NCBI GenBank assembly: GCA_963792875.1
Contig: CAWBXV010000006.1
Coordinates: 689,652 to 753,651, forward strand
Reading direction: 5' to 3'
Length of the DNA: 64,000 bases
From: JAHEGP01 sp963792875
Lineage (GTDB): Bacteria; Pseudomonadota; Gammaproteobacteria; Pseudomonadales; JAHEGP01
How positions within the stretch are numbered: the first letter of the stretch is position 1; the number at the start of each line of letters is the position of its first letter. Made by a program: the position numbers and the translations under genes. Positions 57,212-64,000 of the stretch are shown piece after piece. The notes under the pieces are model-generated. The model was given only the letters and a program-made list of their open reading frames with translations, was not told where the DNA came from and made no database searches.

Positions 57212-57287
57212 GTAAATATTCGGCCCAGCCCTTCCGGGTTTATAAAAGTACGGGACACACCGGGATCGATAGTGTATAACAGGTTCC

Positions 57288-59024
57288 ATGGAGAGCGCTG
57301 CTGACATTACCGCCGACCGATCGTTGCTGCAAAGTTACGATGATGTCCTGGCCAGAAATCCTTTCTCGCAGCAGCAGGTGACGATCAGCAAAGCCGAGCA
57401 TATAGATCTTATCCATCGCGCACACTATTGGGAAGCACTGCACGCCCAGGTAAAACAAAAGTGTGCGCGACTGGAGGAGGAAAGCCAGCGCAAGGATGCC
57501 CGGATCAGAGATCTCATCAACCGGGTCTTCGGCAAGACGAGCGAAAAACAGAGCACGGCAACATCGGAGAAGTCGGAGTCTTCGACGGCCAATCGCCCTC
57601 GGGGCCAGCAGCGAGGGAGCCGTGGGCATGGTCGCACCGCGCGCCCGAATTTGCCGGTTCTCAACGAGAAAGTCGACCTGCCGGATGATAAGAAGTGCTG
57701 CCCTGAATGCGGCCTATCGCGTTTACCACGGCCGGCCCTGGATGAAACCAGTGACATTATTGAGGTCGAGGTACGGGCCTACATCCGCCGTATTCATCGG
57801 CCGGCGTATGCGCGCAATCCGGGCTGCCATTGTTCGGACGTTCCTGCGATTATCACCGCATCGCCGCCCCCTCGCCTGATACCCCGCAGCCCCTACGGGA
57901 TTGGTTTTTGGGTGGAAGTCTTATTGAGTAAATTTCAGTATTCGCAACCCACCCACCGCCACTTACAAGATCTTAATGACAGGTCCCTGCCGGTTTCACC
58001 GGGCACTGTCGCCGGCGGCCTGCAGACTATTGCCCCGCTGTTCAAGCCCATCATGGAAGGCCTCTATCAAAAACAGATGACTGAAGCCCTGTTTCATAAT
58101 GATGAGACCCGCTGGGAAGTGTTTGTCGAGATGGAGGGCAAGGTTGGCCATCGCTGGTATTTGTGGGTGACCAGGTCACAATCGGCGATCTACTTTGTCC
58201 TCGACGCCAGCCGTAGCGCCGATGTGCCGGGCGCCCATTTTGCCGGATTGCAGGCAGAGCGCGTCATCATTGTCTGCGACCGCTACAGCGCCTACAAAAA
58301 ACTGGCCCGGTTAACCGATGCGATCTTGTTGGCATTTTGCTGGGCCCATGTGCGTAGGGATTACCTCGATGCCGGTCGCAGTTACAAAGCACTCGAACCT
58401 TGGGCGCTGGACTGGAAAGCACGGATCGGCGAACTCTACCATCGCAATCACTTGCGTCTTGAGCATTGGGACAGTGAACGCCCACTCGACCAACAAAGTG
58501 AGAGCTTTGACCAGCACCATCAAGCCGTGCAGGAAACCCTGCAGGGGATGCTCGAAGAAGCCACCCGCCTCAGCGAGGACGATCAAGAACGGCTGGACGA
58601 GACGACACTCGCATTGTCACGCAGCGCTCGCAAGCAACAGCGCAAGGTCTGCAAAAGCTTGCTCACGCATTGGTCTGGCCTGACGCTGTTTATGGAAAAC
58701 CCCGAGGTTCCCCTGGATAATAACCTGGCGGAAAATACCATTCGCGGCCCGGTCACCGGGCGCAAGAATTATTATGGTTCGGGGAGTTTGTGGAGCGCCC
58801 TCCTTGCGGCCTCAGCCTTTTCTATATTCAAGACCCTGGGCTTATGGCGCATCAACACCCACCATTGGCTGAGCGCTTATCTTACCGCCTGCGCCGAGAA
58901 CGGCGGCGAGCCTCCCGCCGATATCACGCCCTGGTTGCCCTGGTCGATGGACCAGGCCCGACGCGATGAACTGGCCCGTCCACCACCCACCCGCTTGTCG
59001 CCAGCCACCCCGGATACCTCGTGA
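57288..59024 (+). CDS. tnpC: IS66-family transposase TnpC
   Basis: 578 residues. N-terminal coiled-coil (KQKCARLEEESQRKDARIRD), zinc-binding CCPECGLSRLPRP, then the DDE domain: first Asp in FHNDETRWEVF, second in IVCDRYSAYK, FCWAHVRRDY insertion domain, and Glu in PLDNNLAENTIRGPVTGRKN. The C-terminal SGSLWSALLAASAFSIFKT, GLWRINTHHWLSAYL and GGEPPADITPWLP are typical of stand-alone IS66 transposases. The stop overlaps the GTG of the next gene (GTGA). Confidence 0.95.
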   Translation: MESAADITADRSLLQSYDDVLARNPFSQQQVTISKAEHIDLIHRAHYWEALHAQVKQKCARLEEESQRKDARIRDLINRVFGKTSEKQSTATSEKSESSTANRPRGQQRGSRGHGRTARPNLPVLNEKVDLPDDKKCCPECGLSRLPRPALDETSDIIEVEVRAYIRRIHRPAYARNPGCHCSDVPAIITASPPPRLIPRSPYGIGFWVEVLLSKFQYSQPTHRHLQDLNDRSLPVSPGTVAGGLQTIAPLFKPIMEGLYQKQMTEALFHNDETRWEVFVEMEGKVGHRWYLWVTRSQSAIYFVLDASRSADVPGAHFAGLQAERVIIVCDRYSAYKKLARLTDAILLAFCWAHVRRDYLDAGRSYKALEPWALDWKARIGELYHRNHLRLEHWDSERPLDQQSESFDQHHQAVQETLQGMLEEATRLSEDDQERLDETTLALSRSARKQQRKVCKSLLTHWSGLTLFMENPEVPLDNNLAENTIRGPVTGRKNYYGSGSLWSALLAASAFSIFKTLGLWRINTHHWLSAYLTACAENGGEPPADITPWLPWSMDQARRDELARPPPTRLSPATPDTS

Positions 59025-59878
59025 GCGTCCGCTATTGCGGTCGTGACTTCAGCGACGAAGAGCTCACCCAAATCCGCCGCCTGATTGCCGAGCATCCGAC
59101 ATGTCATCGCGCACAGCTGTCGCGGATGACCTGCCAGGCTCTGCAGTGGTACAAGCCCGATGGCGGACTCAAAGCGATGTCCGCACGGGTCGCGATGCTG
59201 CGCATGCAGGACGATGGGTTGATTAGCTTGCCACCGCCACGTCGCACACGCCCCGACCCAACCGTTCACCTGACGGATCGCACCGCACCCGGCACACCCA
59301 TTGCACGACCTGCCGGCGCACTCAGGCCGTTGACCATGCAGCGCGTCCAATGTAAACCGGAATCGCAACTGTGGAACGAGTATATCGAACGTTACCACTA
59401 CCTTGGCCACAAGCCCTTGCCTGGGGCTCAGCTGCGCTACTTGATCTACGCCGATAATCAGCTCATCGCATTGCTTGGCTTCGGCGCAGCCGCCTGGCAA
59501 ACCGCGCCCCGTGACCGCTATATTGGTTGGGACCATGAGCAGCGCAAAAAGAACCTCCACCTCATCATCAACAATGCACGATTCCTGATTCTGCCCTGGG
59601 TACAATCAAAGAATCTCGCCTCGATGATACTGGCCATGGCTGCCAAGCGTCTGCCTGATGACTGGCAAGCGCAATACGCTTATCGGCCGGTATTGATGGA
59701 GAGCTTTGTTGAGAAACCCCGCTTTGAAGGAACCTGCTACAAAGCCGCTAACTGGCGTTATCTCGGGCAAACCAAGGGGCGTGGCAAGCTCGGTCCAGCC
59801 GGTAAACAGAGCGTGCCAATCAAAGACTTATGGGTCTACCCCCTGAATACGGCCTTCAAGGATCGGCTAACTGATTGA
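59021..59878 (+). CDS. DUF4338 protein (DruA-like), passenger of the IS66 element
   Basis: 285 residues, GTG start at 59021 overlapping the tnpC stop by 4 nt. N-terminal winged-helix-like part (SVRYCGRDFSDEELTQIRRL, CHRAQLSRMTCQALQWYKPD, GGLKAMSARVAMLRMQ) and the DUF4338 core (LWNEYIERYHYLGHKPLPGA, QLRYLIYADNQLIALLGFGA, RDRYIGWDHEQRKKNLHLII, NNARFLILPWVQSKNLASMI, YKAANWRYLGQTKGRGK). DUF4338 is the domain of DruA in the Druantia type I phage-defence system. Many family members travel with IS elements and their function is unproven. Here it is inside the element's inverted repeats, so it moves with it; a role in transposition is as likely as defence. Confidence 0.85.
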   Translation: MSVRYCGRDFSDEELTQIRRLIAEHPTCHRAQLSRMTCQALQWYKPDGGLKAMSARVAMLRMQDDGLISLPPPRRTRPDPTVHLTDRTAPGTPIARPAGALRPLTMQRVQCKPESQLWNEYIERYHYLGHKPLPGAQLRYLIYADNQLIALLGFGAAAWQTAPRDRYIGWDHEQRKKNLHLIINNARFLILPWVQSKNLASMILAMAAKRLPDDWQAQYAYRPVLMESFVEKPRFEGTCYKAANWRYLGQTKGRGKLGPAGKQSVPIKDLWVYPLNTAFKDRLTD

Positions 59879-59918
59879 TTCTTGCGGGTAGGGGCAGTCC
59901 GAATGTTCACTGACAGGT

Positions 59919-60898
59919 TGCTGCAAGCGGTTGATTATAGCTGGCTAAGCCGGGTTCCAGAGACCATCAGGGAGGCTCAGGAGTTGGTTATGCAGGATGC
60001 GGCAAACGTATCCTGGACCGATCGGGGAAACGGCTACCGGACGGCAGCTTACAGAAGCCGTTATGGCGATGTCGAACAGCGCTGGTTACTGGTCCATACC
60101 GAACAGGGTTATCAGCGGGAAAGGAAGACGCTGGAAAAGCGCATCGACAAACTGGAGGAGAAGCTCCAGGCTGAGATCAGCAAGTTAGCCAGCAAGTCAT
60201 TTGGCTGCGCAGCGGATGCAGCGCAGGCGCTCAAGGCACTGCAGAAGGGAAAGCGCTATTTCCGGATTCGGGGTGACGTCGAGGACATTGAGAAATACCA
60301 GGGACGAGGCCGGCCGAAAGCGGGCGCAGAGAAACACGTGGTGGGTCACCGGATTGTCATGGTGCTCGAGCGCGATCAGGAAGCTATCGAACTGGAGGCC
60401 AATAAAAAAGGTCGATTCATTTTGGCCACGAATGATCTGGATGAAAACAGTTACCCTGACGACCGCATGCTGAGTGACTACAAGGATCAACAAAGCGTTG
60501 AAAAGGGATTCCGCTTTCTGAAAGATCCCTGGTTTATGCTGGATTCAGTCTTCCTGAAAAAGCCCCGCCGCGTCGCCGCGCTGATGATGGTGATGACACT
60601 GTGTCTGATGGTTTACAACGTCGCCCAGTATCGCCTGAGAGAATCCCTGAAGGCAGCGCAGGAAACGCTACCCAATCAGAAGGGTAAAGCCATCGACAAC
60701 CCGACGCTGCGCTGGATATTCCAGTTGATGGAGGGCATCAATATCGTTCGCTTTGTGAGCGCCAGTGGGGAGCCTGAGAGGACAGTGATCACGAATATCG
60801 ACGCGATCCGCACAAAAATCATCCAATTATTCGGCCAAACTGCTCGTGAAATGTACGGATTAAATGAAAAAGCGGCTGCCTACCCCCTCAGAATGTAG
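59919..60898 (+). pseudogene. IS1634-family transposase, C-terminal part (interrupted)
   Basis: Resumes the frame cut at 57211: LLQAVDYSWLSRVPETIREA, a coiled-coil (ERKTLEKRIDKLEEKLQAE), GRGRPKAGAEKHVVGHRIVM, FILATNDLDENSYPDDRMLS, then YKDQQSVEKGFRFLKDPWFM with the catalytic Glu and the hydrophobic VAALMMVMTLCLMVYNVAQY segment, ending PLRM at 60898. No other lesion is seen, so the transposase was functional until the IS66 insertion. Longer frames starting at 59882 include a few IS66-encoded residues. Confidence 0.88.
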
Positions 60899-61006
60899 GG
60901 AAAACAGGTGCGTCGAGGGTGATTTGGCGGCGAGTTGGGCTGGAATGGGTGGGGAAGGGGGCCAGCGACGGCGGTTCAGTAGATTTTGATTGTGGCGAAG
61001 AGGTAT

Positions 61007-61260
61007 TTAATCCGTCCTATACCCAATATGTTGCCAGATGCCGAACAATAATGTCAGCAGTGGAATCAGCCAGGTCGCCCAAGCATAAATCATAAAGGTG
61101 ATGCCATCGATGAAGGACTACTGCTCTTCCAGGAAAGGCAGCTGATTGTGGCTTTCGAGCAGGCTTGTGCCCGCGTTGGCGGTAGCATAGCGCTGCCAGC
61201 GTTGACGGTAATACGATTCAGCGCACGAAGCAGGTTGCGGTCCGTCGACCTTTGAGACTT
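61007..61260 (-). pseudogene. Remnant of an unrecognised membrane protein, with an in-frame stop
   Basis: Minus-strand frame: ESYYRQRWQRYATANAGTSL, LESHNQLPFLEEQ, then TAG (61118-61120), then SFIDGITFMIYAWATWLIPL and LTLLFGIWQHIGYRTD to a TAA at 61007-61009. The last part is one or two membrane segments. Upstream the frame is lost. I do not recognise the family. Confidence 0.45.
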
Positions 61261-61366
61261 GCGAGCGCAGTGCTTGGTCAGGTCAATATCATCTGCGGCA
61301 TTGACGAGCGCGTGTCGCGTGCTGCACCACCGAAGCGTCGCACCGTCGAGCCGACTGTTTGTTGAG

Positions 61367-62734
61367 TTACTTATCGCAGAAACTGTCGTAAGCGTGTTGC
61401 GATGCGCCGCCGCTAGGGTCGTCTTGCTCAACTTGTGAGACGACATGGCGGTAATAGCTGCGGTCGAAGGCTTGATCCAACGGCTCGCCACCCAAGGCCC
61501 GGCGTAACTCGTACAAGGAGTCGGGTGGGGGTATTACCTGCCAGGGCTGACCTGTCTTGCCACGCGTGCGCCCGACCTCGAACATGCGCGAGGTCTCTTC
61601 CGGGTTGACGTCACTGAGGCTGGTGGCATATTGAATATCAGCAGGTATCGCGACGAGATTGAAGCGCGCCCCGAAAATCATCGATGACAACCACAATTCG
61701 TAGACTCCGCCGCGAGCGTTTTTGCTCATGATCGAATCCAGGGACGCACTGATGAACGGTATCATCTTGTTCTTGACCGGCGCTTGCAGCGGCCGTTCGT
61801 TCAAATATCCGTTGTGCAGTACAAAGGTGTCCACGCAAAAATCTTGTTCATCCAGCGCCAGTAATTCGCGAATGCGCGCCCAGTTGCTGTCGTAGTCAGC
61901 GATGAAAACATTGTCGTGGAAGCCGCCGTCGACGTGCATCTGCTCTGCCTGTCCATCGACCGTGTCAACATTAAACATCACCGGTGGGAAAAGCATCGGC
62001 ACTGATGCCGAAGCAACCAATGCCTTGCGGAACACCTCGCCCTTGTCGGGGTGCTGGCTCGCCGCGATCATACCCAGATCCCAGACGGTGAAGTCACGCC
62101 CATCCAGGTTGGTGGTGCCGACGAATAGCCTGCGACCCCTTAAGTGCTCGACCGCAACGGCCTCGATGAGTTCATCGGTGTACCAGCGCTGCGCAAGTGC
62201 CCTGAACGACTCGCCGACATAGGGCGATCCAGTTTTGAACAGCTTTGGCCTGGACTTGCTCGAACTGAGTATCCCGACAGCCTCTGCAGCCGAGGCGCCA
62301 AGCTCGCGATCATAGGCGGAACCGAGGTATACGAACGGCGCCATCAGCGAACCGACCGAAACGCCGGTTACTACGTCGAACTCGGGTCGCCGGCCGCTCT
62401 CACTCCAGCCGACCAGCACTCCCGCACCGTAATTGCCCTTTATTCCACCGCCGGAAATAGCCAGTATTCGCAGCGGAATGCGCCCCTGTGAGCGCTGCTG
62501 CTGCCGTTTGACTCGCTCGGTAAGTATGCTGTCATAATTCGGCGTCGCCGCCTCAAACTCTAGGCCCTCATCGACTGTCAGTGCTCCCCAGGGTTTGTCA
62601 CGCGTTGCTTCGCTAGGCAACGTGCGCTCCGGTTGCGATACGCAGGCACAGAGCAGCGCCGCAGCTAACAGGACTAGTCCGACCAGTCGCTTTTGTGAAC
62701 ATGGCTCTCGTCGGTGTTGCTTGTGCCCAGACAT
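61367..62734 (-). CDS. Patatin-like phospholipase family lipoprotein
   Basis: 455 residues. Signal peptide with lipobox LCAC (Cys31). Patatin motifs: oxyanion loop SGGGIKGNYGAG, nucleophile elbow GVSVGSL (GXSXG) and the catalytic Asp in HVDGGFHDNV. The fold also shows ASASVPMLFPPVMF, common before the Asp. Probably an outer-membrane or periplasmic lipid acyl hydrolase. ATG 62734 is preferred because it gives a clean signal peptide and GGACAC lies upstream; an ATG at 62779 is possible and the longer frame to 62959 runs into another gene remnant. Confidence 0.83.
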   Translation of the reverse strand: MSGHKQHRREPCSQKRLVGLVLLAAALLCACVSQPERTLPSEATRDKPWGALTVDEGLEFEAATPNYDSILTERVKRQQQRSQGRIPLRILAISGGGIKGNYGAGVLVGWSESGRRPEFDVVTGVSVGSLMAPFVYLGSAYDRELGASAAEAVGILSSSKSRPKLFKTGSPYVGESFRALAQRWYTDELIEAVAVEHLRGRRLFVGTTNLDGRDFTVWDLGMIAASQHPDKGEVFRKALVASASVPMLFPPVMFNVDTVDGQAEQMHVDGGFHDNVFIADYDSNWARIRELLALDEQDFCVDTFVLHNGYLNERPLQAPVKNKMIPFISASLDSIMSKNARGGVYELWLSSMIFGARFNLVAIPADIQYATSLSDVNPEETSRMFEVGRTRGKTGQPWQVIPPPDSLYELRRALGGEPLDQAFDRSYYRHVVSQVEQDDPSGGASQHAYDSFCDK

Positions 62735-62848
62735 AATAGTGTCCTGCCCATCGTTGATCATCAGTGTTTCCGTTGACATATTACTATAACGCAGGGTTGG
62801 TTTAGGCTGGATCAGCACTGTGCGTAGGTCCTGCCGGATATCCGCAAC

Positions 62849-63240
62849 AATCCTCAGGTACTTCATTTCCTGACCGACTACACCGGCATGGGCTACGCTG
62901 CTGTTTCTGTTGTTCGGGACAGTGCTCACATTGATCGTGCAATCATCAAGTGCCGCCATGGTGCTAACTCTGCTGGCAACCTATGAGGGCTGGGTTCCTT
63001 ATGATATGGCCGCCGCCATGATGCAGGGAGAAAACATCGGCACCACTATTACTGCTAATATCGCCGCGCTGGTTGGCAACTACCAGGCGAAACGGGTGGC
63101 AAGAGCACATCTGATCTTCAATATGATCGGTGTGACCTTGATGCTGCTTTAATTCTACCCGTTTGTGCACGGCATCGATACTCTGCTGCAGCGGATTCAG
63201 GGTCTCCCGCTAATTCTGAATCGAAACGTTTCTGGGCGCG
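62849..63240 (+). pseudogene. Na+/phosphate cotransporter (NptA/PF02690) internal fragment
   Basis: PQVLHFLTDYTGMGYAA in one frame, then LFLLFGTVLTLIVQSSSAAM, AAAMMQGENIGTTITANIAALV and RVARAHLIFNMIGVTLMLL in the next, a TAA at 63150-63152, and FYPFVHGIDTLLQRIQGLP beyond it in the same frame. The QSSSA and GENIGTTITANIAAL motifs are diagnostic. Both ends are missing, with one frameshift near 62895 and one stop, so this is a dead fragment. Confidence 0.75.
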
Positions 63241-63370
63241 GCTACTGAAATACGAGCGGTGCCCAATGGCGGAGGCGCTGGACTACCCCCTGCTCTTTTG
63301 CTGGCGATTGCGTCTGGCTATGTCTTCCCCCTGAAATTTCCCTTCGAACACGTCCGGCCACGCTGAGATT

Positions 63371-63612
63371 TTATGAACTGTCATTGACGATGGGCACGGT
63401 GGGTTTCAACCCGTAGGCAATGCCGCCGTACGGCGCTTCCCAGTCGGGGAGTTGGTAGAGTTGGAACATGCCCCTCACTCTCTCCCAGAAATAGCTTTTC
63501 CGTCCAACCTTCTGCAGCGCCTCCTGGAACAACCGGCAACTGCGCTGCTGTATCTGGTCGATCAGGAAAGCGAGCATCATCAGGTAGGCCATGGCCGTCG
63601 ACAGATGTAAGT
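63371..63612 (-). mobile_element. Transposase C-terminal fragment (IS4-like/ISNCY type, family not certain)
   Basis: LHLSTAMAYLMMLAFLIDQI, QQRSCRLFQEALQKVGRKSY, FWERVRGMFQLYQLPDWEA, ending NDSS at 63371. The MLAFLIDQ..Q..C.LFQ pattern is the end of a DDE transposase seen in several IS families. Its upstream part is cut exactly where repeat R1 begins. Confidence 0.6.
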
Positions 63613-63710
63613 TGGGGTGTCCAAAAGGGCCCCATTTAGGGGGATTTTCATCCCCAGGAATTGGACCCGAGGTTTGAGGCCCCATCCGTCGCTCATGCAG
63701 CCACTTTTCT
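63613..63710. repeat. Short repeat R1, copy B
   Basis: 98 bp matching 55866-55964 (one base missing in GTCGCTCATG versus GTCGGCTCATG, one C/T change). It lies between a truncated transposase and the 3' end of a Cys-rich gene, whose TAG stop overlaps its edge. Confidence 0.85.
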
Positions 63711-64000
63711 AGAATCTGGGGATGGAGTTTCTGGACAGCTCCTCGTACTGCATTGGGTCCCAGAAGTCTTTGCAGGTCCGGCAGCGCTGCCACGGACCGT
63801 CATGGCCATCGATGTAGTGGGAGTAGCACAGGCTGAAGCGCTCGTGCGCATACTGACAGCGACCACCGCCCTGAAAGGAGGCCCAGGCCGTGTCACAGCA
63901 AATCCACTGGTGACAACACGGCGTTTGCACCAACGGTGCCGATGCGTCGCCGCAGCAGCGACAGTGCTCGCCTGGAATAGGTGAGGCCTGGGTGCGATCG
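63709..64000 (-). CDS. Cysteine-rich, probably zinc-binding protein of unknown function (N-terminus outside the window)
   Basis: Open from the window end to TAG at 63709-63711. Cys pairs follow closely: GEHCRCCGDASAPL, TPCCHQWICCDTAWASFQ, GGGRCQYAHERFSLCYSHY, QRCRTCKDFWDP. At least ten Cys and several His in about 70 residues suggest two or more zinc sites. The C-terminus meets repeat R1, so the protein may be truncated or belong to the same mobile unit. I do not recognise the family with confidence. Confidence 0.55.
   Translation of the reverse strand, partial: DRTQASPIPGEHCRCCGDASAPLVQTPCCHQWICCDTAWASFQGGGRCQYAHERFSLCYSHYIDGHDGPWQRCRTCKDFWDPMQYEELSRNSIPRF

Larger units (their letters stand above)
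57212..59910 (+). mobile_element. IS66-family element (ISBst12-like layout) with a DUF4338/DruA-like passenger
   Basis: 2699 bp. Left end GTAAATATTCGG and right end (reverse strand) GTGAACATTCGG form the inverted repeat and start with GT(A/G)A as in IS66 elements. It is flanked by an exact 8-bp direct repeat TGACAGGT (57204-57211 and 59911-59918), the duplication length typical of IS66. Contents: tnpC (57288-59024) and a DUF4338 gene (59021-59878). tnpA and tnpB are absent. Both genes appear intact, so it may be active. Confidence 0.93.
56371..60900 (+). mobile_element. IS1634-family element, split by an IS66 insertion
   Basis: Ends are TTCTGAGGGGGTAAGCAGC on the left (56370 region) and the reverse complement of CCCTACATTCTGAGGGGG on the right, finishing at 60900: an imperfect terminal inverted repeat. 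It carries one transposase gene interrupted at 57211 by the 2699-bp IS66 element. No flanking target duplication was recognised, probably because the left side is rearranged. Confidence 0.85.

Noticed and set aside
57212..59910. Druantia defence system
   Set aside because: Only the DruA-like domain is present; none of the other Druantia genes is in the window, so a complete system is not supported.
59882..59918. Start of the IS1634 C-terminal frame as an independent gene
   Set aside because: The first residues come from the IS66 right end; the frame is a truncated continuation of the transposase begun at 56476.
1..64000. CRISPR arrays, tRNA or rRNA genes
   Set aside because: No regularly spaced repeats, no Cas-like frames, and no cloverleaf or rRNA-like sequence seen on reading; a tRNA scan would be needed to exclude a missed tRNA.

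Overview
The window looks like a high-GC gammaproteobacterial chromosome, most likely a marine lineage of the Halieaceae/Cellvibrionales type. The evidence is ispB near rplU-rpmA-obgE-proB, then rpsT and dgkA, together with a complete exosortase A (XrtA/PEP-CTERM) exopolysaccharide locus and its PrsK/PrsR/PrsT regulators. The genus is inference; GC was judged by eye.

Layout. 0-5 kb: sugar-nucleotide supply (galU end, phosphomannomutase, UDP-HexNAc dehydrogenase, pgi). 5-15 kb: XrtA exopolysaccharide core: initiating sugar transferase, export lipoprotein, chain-length protein, kinase-like ATPase, outer-membrane beta-barrel, exosortase A with EpsI domain, NodB deacetylase, FemAB-like transferase. 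15-27 kb: second deacetylase, wecB, an O-antigen-ligase-like gene, glycosyltransferases, acyltransferase, ATP-grasp ligase, low-molecular-weight phosphatase, DegT aminotransferase. 27-36 kb: prsT, prsR, prsK, a DUF1631 gene and an Fn3 lipoprotein. 36-44 kb: housekeeping genes. 44-55 kb: a more AT-rich accessory block of glycosyltransferases, a sulfotransferase, a beta-helix protein and an AsnB-like amidotransferase. 55-64 kb: insertion-sequence wreckage: an IS1634-family element split by an IS66 element that carries a DruA-like (DUF4338) passenger, inverted fragments of both, then a patatin-like lipoprotein among gene debris.

How the genes fit together. GalU, phosphomannomutase, Pgi, WecB and the TviB-like dehydrogenase feed UDP-glucose, mannose-1-phosphate/GDP-mannose, UDP-ManNAc and an N-acetylhexosaminuronate. 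The initiating transferase loads undecaprenyl phosphate, GT2/GT4 enzymes extend the unit, and the Wza-like and Wzc-like proteins with the beta-barrel export it. Deacetylases, acyltransferase, sulfotransferase, AsnB, ATP-grasp and FemAB-like enzymes would decorate it. PrsK/PrsR (sigma-54) would control expression.

Two things stand out. The FemAB-like protein starts with what looks like the whole tRNA-binding arm of seryl-tRNA synthetase, suggesting Ser-tRNA-dependent modification of the exopolysaccharide or of a PEP-CTERM product. Also, nine surface-polysaccharide or regulatory genes carry frameshifts or stops (about 18 lesions, including prsR) while the housekeeping genes are intact. The window alone cannot separate sequence errors from real decay.
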